Below, piece after piece: positions 57,069-64,000 of a stretch of 64,000 bases of DNA. Each line of letters opens with the position of its first letter. Position 1 is the stretch's first letter. The position numbers and the translations under genes were made by a program. The DNA comes from Bradyrhizobium canariense. GTDB taxonomy: Bacteria > Pseudomonadota > Alphaproteobacteria > Rhizobiales > Xanthobacteraceae. The notes beneath the pieces were generated by a model, which saw only the letters and a program-made list of their open reading frames with translations, did not search any database and had not been told where the DNA came from. The DNA lies in contig NZ_VSST01000010.1 of the NCBI RefSeq assembly GCF_019402665.1, positions 1 through 64,000 of the forward strand, given 5' to 3'.

Positions 57069-59136
57069 TCTTCATTTCCATGATCATGTTGAGGGCGGCG
57101 TCCACTCGCAACTCGGCGCGGGGCGGCACAACGGTGGTTGAATCAAGCTGCGTTATGATGGCGGGGCCCTCGATTGTCGTTCCAGCTGGAAGTCCGGCGC
57201 GATCGTACATGGGGGTAGGAGTTGGTCCGCTATCGTCGAACCACACGTCCTTGGTGTCAAAGGGCGGGGCGAGCACTTCAGGAGAACGTGCCGGAAAGCT
57301 GCTTTGGGGCAGCTTCGCCACCGCGCGCAGCCTGACATTCACGATCTCGATTGGTGCACTCGCGTCGTAGTGTCCGTAGCTTCTTTGGTACTCGGCGAAG
57401 AAGGCGGCCTTCAGATCATCCGGGCCGCGCAAGGCCGGCCGCTCCGCGCCGTTGGCAATTTCCACCGGGAGCTCGTAGTTCTGACCCACGTAACGCATGT
57501 CCAGCGACAGAACGAGACGTCCTTCGAGCGCGCCTTCCGCCTCCTCGCTAGCGAGCCAGGATTTGCCCTGCGATGCCAGATCCGCGATCACGCGGGCAGC
57601 TTCATCCATGCCGGTACCGACCCGAATTCGGCAACTGGCAACAAAGTCTTCCTGAAGATCGGAGAGAATCAGTCCTTCTGCACAAAGAATGCCGGGCGCG
57701 TGCGGCACGATGATCCTCGAGATGCCAAGTGAGCGAGCGACATCAGCGGCGTGCAACCCGCCGGCGCCGCCAAACGGCATTAATGTGAACTTGCGAGGGT
57801 CATAACCCTTCTCGATGGTGACGACGCGGATCGCGCGCACCATGTTCGATGTCACGATCCCAACGATGCCGAGTGCTGTGCGTTCGACACTCAGGCCAAG
57901 GCCGGCGGCAAGCGGCTCGACGGCTTTCACCGCAAGATCGCGATCAATAGTCATTTCGCCGCCAGTCAGGGTCATTGGAAGCCGGCCGAGGATTACGTTC
58001 GCGTCGGAAACTGTCGGCAAGGTTCCGCCACGGCGATAACAGGCCGGCCCGGGCACCGCGCCAGCGCTTTGAGGGCCTACTTTCATCAACCCCTCTGCGC
58101 CTAATTGTGCGATGGAACCGCCCCCTGCCCCGACCGTATGGATATCGACCATCGGCAGTCGAATGCGAAAACCGGAAATATCTCGCATGCTGGCGATGTC
58201 AGTCTTACCGCCCTGGATCAGGCAGACGTCGGTGCTCGTTCCGCCGATATCGAGCGTAATAATATCAGCGATCTCGGACATCACGCCGGCTCCGGCAGCG
58301 CCGACTGCGCCAGCGGCAGGTCCGGACAGCGCGGTGCGAACCGGGAATTGCGAGGCGCGATCAACCGACATCAGTCCACCACTGGACTGGAATATCCCGA
58401 ACGCGGCATTCGGGGCGACCTTCGCTACCTCGGCCTTGAGCCGATCCATGTAGCGGCTGACTTCGGGCTGTAGAAAGGCGTTGATCAGCGTCGTCGAAAA
58501 GCGCTCGAATTCACGAAATTCCGGCTGAACCTCGCTCGAGACAGAGACGAACTTGCCAGGAAAACCCTCTCGCAGGGCGGAAGCGATGCGATTCTCATGA
58601 GCGGGATTCAAGAACGCGAACAAGAGGCAGACCGCCAGCCCCTCGATCTCCGGTGCTCGGCGCAGCTTGCCAATGAGATCCTCGATCGCAGCGTCCGACA
58701 ATGGCCTAACGATCTCGCCAGTCGGGCCGATGCGCTCGTCGATCTCGAACCGGTATTGGCGCGCCGCAAGCGGCTGGGGAGCATCAAGCTGAAGATCATA
58801 GATGTGTGGGCGAACCTGGCGACCAATCTCGAGAAGATCGCGAAATCCTTTGGTCGTGATGACAGCTACCTTGGCGCCCTTCCGCTGCAGAAGGGCATTC
58901 GTTGCTACCGTCGTTCCATGCGCAAAACGTTCAATAGAGCCCGGATCGATACGGTATTTGTCAGTCAACTCGCGAAGACCGGTAAGGACAGCGCGTGATG
59001 GATCGTCCGGCGTCGAAGGACGCTTGTGTATCAGGACCTGCCCACTGGAAAGTCCACGCGCCGAGAAATCCGTAAACGTTCCTCCAACGTCTACACCGAC
59101 GACCCATTTTTCCTCTCGACGACCTTCCAACAGCAT
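57061..59136 (-). CDS. hyuA: Hydantoinase A / oxoprolinase family protein
   Basis: The 691-residue protein has the actin-like ATPase signatures WVVGVDVGGTFTDFSARGLS near the start, IERFAHGTTVATNALLQRKG near residue 80, DIITLDIGGTSTDVCLIQGG near 290 and FGGAGGLHAADVARSLGIS near 450. The start at 59136 (MLLEGRREEKW) is placed where the family begins. It is the first gene of the leftward series that continues to 49154, so the promoter should lie at 59140-59200. Confidence 0.93.
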   Translation of the reverse strand: MLLEGRREEKWVVGVDVGGTFTDFSARGLSSGQVLIHKRPSTPDDPSRAVLTGLRELTDKYRIDPGSIERFAHGTTVATNALLQRKGAKVAVITTKGFRDLLEIGRQVRPHIYDLQLDAPQPLAARQYRFEIDERIGPTGEIVRPLSDAAIEDLIGKLRRAPEIEGLAVCLLFAFLNPAHENRIASALREGFPGKFVSVSSEVQPEFREFERFSTTLINAFLQPEVSRYMDRLKAEVAKVAPNAAFGIFQSSGGLMSVDRASQFPVRTALSGPAAGAVGAAGAGVMSEIADIITLDIGGTSTDVCLIQGGKTDIASMRDISGFRIRLPMVDIHTVGAGGGSIAQLGAEGLMKVGPQSAGAVPGPACYRRGGTLPTVSDANVILGRLPMTLTGGEMTIDRDLAVKAVEPLAAGLGLSVERTALGIVGIVTSNMVRAIRVVTIEKGYDPRKFTLMPFGGAGGLHAADVARSLGISRIIVPHAPGILCAEGLILSDLQEDFVASCRIRVGTGMDEAARVIADLASQGKSWLASEEAEGALEGRLVLSLDMRYVGQNYELPVEIANGAERPALRGPDDLKAAFFAEYQRSYGHYDASAPIEIVNVRLRAVAKLPQSSFPARSPEVLAPPFDTKDVWFDDSGPTPTPMYDRAGLPAGTTIEGPAIITQLDSTTVVPPRAELRVDAALNMIMEMKNA

Positions 59137-60421
59137 TTTTGGGTGCTCATCCAATCTTGTTAAGTATCCAAGTTGTACACGGAGCTCGGCGCGCAGCAAG
59201 CAGAATTTTCATTTCGCGAAGAACAAGCGACGGAGAATGGGATGGAAGGACTTCCGACGATGGGGCCAGGACACCAAGAAGTGCGAGAGTGGGGTGCTCG
59301 CGTTTGCCGCAGCAATAGACTCGGCTCTCAAGCGCGCGGCGAAGAGGGTCAGGAAGATCGCGAACTCAAAGGGATGCCCGATGTGCGGTGCAACGCAAAG
59401 CGACCTGGAGCTTTCTGCGAAGTCGGTCAGGCGCTGCCCGGAAGTTCCCGCGCGGCGTCACCAAGCTGTTCGGCGGCACGTCACGGATCAGCCAGACATT
59501 GCCGCCCGTGGTTGATCCGCGGCCGATCGTGATTATCGGGTGAATTCGTAGCGACTTATCTTCCGCGCGCGGCGCAAGCGCCCATTTGGCGAGGATTGCG
59601 TCTGAATGCATTGACGCGCAGATCTCAACGCCGATCCTTCTCGAAACCGTCGACTGACTGCTGGCGCTCTCCTCAAGCGACATCACGAAGATAGCGATCA
59701 GCCTGCTCGAAGCGCATGGCGCCCCCGCCGCCCTCACAAGGATTGGTTCGATCGGCCGGGCAAGCTTGCCAGCTTGCCGCGCCAACCGGAGCTGTTGACC
59801 GGCCTGGCAACGTTGGTCAACCGAGTTGTGAACTTAAAGAAGAGCTGTCAAGCGACACGATCTCCATTCTTCCGCAATTTGCGGCTGACCCTGACGCAGA
59901 CATCGCCTCGAGGCATACCAGTTGAAGCGCTACGCCCGTGCGTTTCCTGTCGCCGAGCTCGGCGATGGGCGGAGCCGCACGTCCGCCAGCGCGAATGTTC
60001 AGCTCCCTCGACCTGAGATGCAACGATGCAACGATCAGGTCACCTGCTACGACGACGGTGTCGACACATCTTCGTTCAGGCCATTGGCAATCTTGGGCGG
60101 CGCCTTTGGCGTGGGCCTCAGACGCAACGTCATCTCACTCTATAAATTTGCCTGCTGTAATTTCCGAACGTCGCCGGATTGAGCATCGAACCGGACGCTG
60201 GGGCCGGCGGCGTGGCGCCGGGTGGAAGGCCGCGTTCGAGGAGGAGAATGCCGAGAGATCGTGGTGGAATAACGGAATCTGAGCAGAATTCTCCCAAGAA
60301 GGCCCCGCGTTTCCTGGGACAAGCCGGTGATCCTCGAATGGCTTACAGGCACCCCAAAGTCCAGATCTCTTGCGGTGGTGCATTCGGGTTTGGCGATGTC
60401 TTCGAAGCAACGGGCAACGGC
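59137..60421. other. 1.3-kb gene-poor stretch
   Basis: No frame here could be assigned on either strand, although long open frames exist at 59366-59785 (minus) and 59173-59532 (plus). The first 60 bases upstream of hyuA should contain the promoter of the catabolic operon. The rest is probably degraded DNA. Confidence 0.4.
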
Positions 60422-61503
60422 TTATAACACTGAAGTGTGCGCCAGCTTCTGCTCTAGCCAGCCGAAAATGTCCTCGTCGCAGGCCGCAAAATTCTCGAAC
60501 TCACCGTCTGAAATCGGTGCCAGCCGCGACATTAACAGCTTGAGATCGATGCGCGCCGCCGTGCAGTCGGATTCTAATTTGATGCCTTCCGCGACGCTGA
60601 CGATGCTGCGTCCACCCGCAATTACGAGAATCGGGCATTTCAATCGTCGCGCCAATCGCGAGCGATGCGCTGAAGCTAACTGATCATCCAGCAGGTGAGA
60701 GGTTCCCGTCATCCATGAGATGGATGCCTGAGTGCGAGCCCAATTCCATAATCCGCCGTCGCAAACCGCCGCCGCAATGCGGCGATCAGCTAGCGCGGAA
60801 TCTGTAGCTAAGGCGGCCGACAGCCCTTCACCATAGATCCCAAATCGAGACGTATCAACTCCCGGCTGGGCAGACAAATAGTCCAAGCAAGAAGACAAAA
60901 TTTCTGATTGTCCAAGCCGATCACCCGAAAAGTCGTCGTAGCTGATAACGAGAGCCGCCATGCCTCGGCCCGCTATCACGGGCAGGATTCGTCCAAGCAG
61001 CGTCGCTCCCGTTTCGTCTTCCCTGCTTATGCAAACAACTGCTGGGGTACATAGGTCGGGCCCGCCGGCGGACACGTAGTAAGCGGGCAGCTTGCGTTCA
61101 TCCCAAGACGCGATTTCGACCTGCCGCACCCTGTGCTCTAGAGATCCGTAATTGCTGATGCCAGCTTCCAGTTTGGCCAAAACGTCTCCCGTTTGTGGAT
61201 CGTCTTCATCAACCAGCCGCCTGGCTACTTCAAATGCGTAAGTGCGCAAAGCCAAGCCTCCGCCGCCGCGTCGAGAGCGCCCCGTTCGACATTCAGGTCT
61301 CCGAACAGGCAGTGAGCATCTCCAATGTTCGTCCATCTTGCGACGAAGTGCCGCCGGCTGGTCGCCTCGTAGTGTCCAGAGAAGCTATCTAGGAATAGCG
61401 CGGCATTTCGCCTTGTGGACTCAAGGTTGTCCGTCACTTCAGGCCAAGCAGCGCACAGCATCGGCTTCATCCCTTTGCGGATCATGACCTCAAGATCACC
61501 CAC
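60422..61503 (-). pseudogene. Alpha/beta hydrolase (dienelactone-hydrolase/FrsA-like), one frameshift
   Basis: The first frame (61503 to about 61235) gives MKPMLCAAWPEVTDNLESTR and RWTNIGDAHCLFGDLNVERG, an N-terminal helical cap; the second frame continues YAFEVARRLVDEDDPQTGDV through AALVISYDDFSGDRLGQSEI and CPILVIAGGRSIVSVAEGIK to the stop at 60422. One base is lost near 61235. At the nucleophile elbow the sequence is FGIYGEGLSAALATD, with no ordinary G-x-S-x-G. The upstream palindrome suggests regulation by a MarR protein. Confidence 0.7.
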
Positions 61504-61535
61504 ACGACCTTGAGCAATGGACAGTCCTGAAGCCG

Positions 61536-61555
61536 GCCAGTCAAGGTTGACTGGC
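61536..61555. promoter_or_regulatory. 9-bp-arm palindrome, candidate MarR operator
   Basis: GCCAGTCAA and TTGACTGGC flank a central GG in perfect symmetry. It lies 33 bp before the first codon of the hydrolase frame and 285 bp after the MarR gene end. MarR proteins bind inverted repeats of this size, and the neighbouring MarR gene is the obvious candidate. Confidence 0.55.
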
Positions 61556-61839
61556 AGCCTTCAGCTTCCGCTTACGTCGACTCTAGAGTTTAACGCTCAT
61601 CAAAGCTGACGCTCCCTGATCTATGGGCACGCGCCGCTGAAATTCTGCTTTGTTTTAGCGAAATACGCAGTTTTTCTAATTGCGCAGAACATCCGCCTCA
61701 GAAGTGTTGGTGAATTTTGCGCAAGAGGCGATCTGAAGCTACACATTCCTGCAGGTAATACCGTGCGGTAATGTGTACTTCTGGGCGAGCGGTACCGAGA
61801 TCGTCAAGAGTGCGGTCCGGCATCGATCGAATGGCCCAA
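61556..61839. other. Intergenic stretch between operator and marR-type gene
   Basis: AT-rich and without any supported gene. Nothing further was recognised. Confidence 0.45.
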
Positions 61840-62322
61840 CTACAATAGCCCCAGATTTAGTTTTTGATGTGCAAGCCGGCTATTCTTGGCAATCGAGGTT
61901 AGTCGTTTATTGAGGTAGTCCAAAGACTCTTCGTCCACACCGGCAAGCATTGTCGAATTGAGCGCCTGTCTCTTGTGTGACAGCTTCGCCATTTCCGTTC
62001 GAGCCTTTTGAGTCAGCGATATCTGCAGGAATCTCGCGTCGTCGGGCGATATCACTCGGGCGAGGAGCTCCATCTGTTCGAGCTTCTTCGTTTGATTTGT
62101 TACGAAGGCGGGATGGATCCGCAGCTTGTTTGCGACCGCAATTCCGGAGACGCCGCGACCATCGTCGAGTTCGTCAATGGCCATAAGGATCAGCCATTGG
62201 GGTTCGCTTATTCCTAACATTTCCGCCCAACTCTTGTGTATCTCCTCGAGCTGAGAATGGATCTCAACGATGTTCCAGATCAGATCCCTAACGGCTCGAT
62301 CCAATTGTTCTTTCTCGGCCAT
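61840..62322 (-). CDS. MarR family transcriptional regulator
   Basis: The 160-residue regulator has a dimerisation helix IHSQLEEIHKSWAEMLGISE, the winged helix core SEPQWLILMAIDELDDGRGV then GIAVANKLRIHPAFVTNQTK and the wing ARVISPDDARFLQISLTQKA. It faces the same way as the hydrolase gene at 60422-61503, with a candidate operator between them. A relic of a similar protein lies at 38410-38740. Effector probably aromatic or phenolic by family, but unproven. Confidence 0.92.
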   Translation of the reverse strand: MAEKEQLDRAVRDLIWNIVEIHSQLEEIHKSWAEMLGISEPQWLILMAIDELDDGRGVSGIAVANKLRIHPAFVTNQTKKLEQMELLARVISPDDARFLQISLTQKARTEMAKLSHKRQALNSTMLAGVDEESLDYLNKRLTSIAKNSRLAHQKLNLGLL

Positions 62323-62456
62323 GTTAGCTTTCGCACTTGCTCGTTGTCGTGAGGAAAGAGGCGCCGCGGACGACTCAGGGGACGGTAGGAAATCTTATCC
62401 ATCGCAAGTTGCCTGAAACAGCGCGCATAGAACATAGGCGGCATGTAGGATATCAA

Positions 62457-62486
62457 TTGACGTAAACAATTAATTGGGTGTATTGT
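62457..62486 (+). promoter_or_regulatory. Candidate sigma-70 promoter of a small RNA
   Basis: TTGACG at 62457-62462 and TATTGT at 62481-62486 are separated by 18 bases, close to the -35/-10 pattern of housekeeping promoters. A transcript would start at about 62493 and run into the terminator ending near 62576. Confidence 0.5.
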
Positions 62487-62492
62487 TTGAAG

Positions 62493-62577
62493 GATCGTTC
62501 AGGAACTTTACGAATGGTGTTGCTCAAATCTCCAAGTGGAACCCCCCGAGATGCCCCTTGGGGGCTCTTTTTTTGCA
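62493..62577 (+). ncRNA. Candidate small non-coding RNA (~85 nt)
   Basis: There is no supported reading frame here on the plus strand, but a promoter lies right upstream and an intrinsic terminator closes the region. The unpaired 5' part contains ATGGTGTTGCTCAAATCTCC, with a CUCC stretch complementary to ribosome-binding sites, as seen in many rhizobial trans-acting sRNAs. The family is not assigned. A 61-codon frame over this stretch lacks coding composition. Confidence 0.45.
62542..62576 (+). terminator. Intrinsic terminator
   Basis: CCCCCGAG pairs with CTTGGGGG (one G-U) around a six-base ATGCCC loop and is followed by CTC and seven T. No protein gene on the plus strand ends before it, which supports an RNA gene upstream. 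Confidence 0.75.
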
Positions 62578-62835
62578 TCTGCGGCTGCCCGCGGTTCCAG
62601 GTATTATCCCAATTCGCCGAGAAGTCAGGTGCTTCGTTGCTCAACTGCAACACTTTCTTCCAATCTAATGCCACTCGAAATTAATTAATTGCAGCAATTC
62701 ATCAGAGAAACTAAAGATGACTTCGACAGCGAGGGGGTCCTCGAAGTCGTTCCGTCAGGCACCTGCCGTGGGGCGAGGGTGGCAGAGCGGATGTTTGAAG
62801 GACGGAAACGCGGTTTCCAACTTGGAGGGTCATCG

Positions 62836-64000
62836 ATGAAAATCATGAAGGGTACTATCCTTTGGTCAGCGGCAATGTTCGTGGGGGTCGGAGCGCACGC
62901 TGCCGATCTCCCCGTCAAGGCCAAGGCGATCGAATACGTAAAGATCTGCTCACTCTACGGTGCCGGCTTTTATTACATTCCCGGCACTGACACGTGCATC
63001 AAGCTAGGGGGGTATCTGCGCGCGGATACCATGCTGGCGACCAATACAGACTTCGACGCTGCCAGCAGTGGTTTGGCTGGCGCGCAGAACCGGCTCAGCA
63101 ACTACTACACAACACGGGCTCGTCAAGATCTGCAAATTGATACGCGTACGGCCACCGAGTATGGCGTGGTTCGGACTTTCGCTGAGCTGGTATATACCTG
63201 GACCAGTGGTACCTACACCGGAGCTGGCACAACCGGCGTGAACGGCGCGACGACTTATACGTCGTCGACCGGTTCTCAGGTCGCCGGTGGTTCTCTTGGC
63301 GTCTACTACGCTTTCATTCAGTATTCCGGGTTCACGTTCGGCAAGGCGGAGTCGCAATTTAGGACGCCATGGGCCGAATACCCCGCAAACATCTTGGAGC
63401 TGCCGGGCAGCGGCGGGTGGGATCCTGTGAACCAGGTTACGTATACTGCCGATTTTGGTCAGGGCGTCACGGCTTCGTTCTCTGCTCAGGATCAGGTCCA
63501 GAATTACACAACCAACATCTGGAATGTAAGCGGCGCCACCGTCTCTGGTCTCGCCACTGGCGCGTATGGTGCCAACGACATCGGTGGGTCGCGGGCTCCA
63601 GACCTTGTTGCCCGGGTTCGTGTTGATCAGGCTTGGGGTCTCTTTCAGGCATCATTCGCTGCGCACGATAACCATGCTGCGTATTACGGGGCGTCCGAGC
63701 CCACGGGGCATCCTGATGACAAGTGGGGTTGGGCTGGACAGCTGGCCTTGTCGATCAAGAACCTCCCGACAGGCGCAGGTGACACGATCAATTTGACGGG
63801 CGTGTATACGAATGGCGCAAGCCGATATAACTTCCAGGACTTTATGACGACGACCTACGCGATGTACGGAGGTACGAGCGTATCCGGTGCTTACCAGAGC
63901 TTGGGTTTAGCTGGTGTGTCTGACTCGGTCTTCGTCACCGGTGCCGGCCAGCAGTTGACCACGACATATGGCTTCAACGGCGGCTACACCCACAACTGGG
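62836..64000 (+). CDS. Porin of the alphaproteobacterial Omp2 family (cut by window end)
   Basis: ATG 62836 follows GGAGGGTCATCG and the frame stays open to the window edge, 388 codons, so the 3' end is outside. The product begins MKIMKGTILWSAAMFVGVGA with a signal peptide cut after HA-ADLPVKAK, then KICSLYGAGFYYIPGTDTCI followed by KLGGYLRADT, the hallmark start of Bradyrhizobium/Brucella porins. Alternating hydrophobic strands with many Tyr, Gly and Thr follow. It forms a trimeric outer-membrane channel. This is the clearest taxonomic marker in the window. Confidence 0.93.
   Translation, partial: MKIMKGTILWSAAMFVGVGAHAADLPVKAKAIEYVKICSLYGAGFYYIPGTDTCIKLGGYLRADTMLATNTDFDAASSGLAGAQNRLSNYYTTRARQDLQIDTRTATEYGVVRTFAELVYTWTSGTYTGAGTTGVNGATTYTSSTGSQVAGGSLGVYYAFIQYSGFTFGKAESQFRTPWAEYPANILELPGSGGWDPVNQVTYTADFGQGVTASFSAQDQVQNYTTNIWNVSGATVSGLATGAYGANDIGGSRAPDLVARVRVDQAWGLFQASFAAHDNHAAYYGASEPTGHPDDKWGWAGQLALSIKNLPTGAGDTINLTGVYTNGASRYNFQDFMTTTYAMYGGTSVSGAYQSLGLAGVSDSVFVTGAGQQLTTTYGFNGGYTHNW

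Noticed and set aside
59173..59785. Overlapping 119- and 139-codon frames near hyuA
   Set aside because: No motif, no ribosome site and opposite-strand overlap; treated as chance or degraded DNA.
62785..62835. tRNA-Ser-like wording (GGCAGAGCGGATG...) upstream of the porin
   Set aside because: It lacks an acceptor stem, a T arm and a correct anticodon arm; it is just the porin leader.

Overview
The window looks like accessory DNA from a rhizobium, most likely a Bradyrhizobium symbiosis island or a similar transferred region. The reasons are the Omp2-type porin typical of Hyphomicrobiales at the right edge, a biotin operon with an adjacent GntR regulator of BioR type and a BioR-like palindrome, and the mixture of intact catabolic operons with many IS elements and decayed genes. 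No nod, nif or fix genes were recognised, so the genus and the island assignment are inference.

Layout: 0-9 kb holds a cut-off creatinase-like (M24) gene, a peptidase C26 amidotransferase, an IS701-type element, an M20 dipeptidase, a CapA-like protein and a glutamate dehydrogenase. At 9-13 kb an AsnC/Lrp regulator sits divergent from a semialdehyde dehydrogenase and a class III aminotransferase; with the C26 hydrolase and the dehydrogenase this resembles a route that degrades gamma-glutamyl/GABA-type or ectoine-type compounds. At 13.7-21.6 kb a GlxA-type regulator precedes the sarcosine oxidase operon soxBDAG and purU, with the remains of a folD copy beside it; together they demethylate sarcosine and handle the released one-carbon unit.

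At 22-32 kb: pabA and a split pabB, a Dabb protein, bioR, then bioB-panD-bioF-bioD-bioA. bioF carries a frameshift, and an IS630-type element sits exactly in the last codons of bioA but rebuilds a stop codon. At 32-40 kb are two small Cys-rich proteins and then a graveyard: panB with two frameshifts, a panC start fused to a polysaccharide deacetylase tail, a multiply broken diaminopropionate ammonia-lyase, and MarR and LysR relics. A GNAT acetyltransferase there is intact.

At 40-46 kb are two full creatinase-like M24 proteins, an intact folD and a second glutamate dehydrogenase with a C-terminal frameshift. At 46-49 kb is an IS66-type element with a broken tnpC. At 49-59 kb nine genes run leftwards as one apparent operon: hydantoinase A and B, a four-gene polyamine/opine-type ABC importer, a threonine-dehydratase-like enzyme, RidA and a GntR/FCD regulator. 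I regard this as the best candidate for an undescribed catabolic system. The right end has a frameshifted alpha/beta hydrolase with a MarR regulator and an operator-like palindrome, a candidate small RNA with its own promoter and terminator, and a porin that runs off the window.

The many single-base frameshifts may be genuine decay or assembly errors; the sequence alone cannot separate these, although relics with several lesions plus rearranged ends (dpaL, panC) must be genuine decay.
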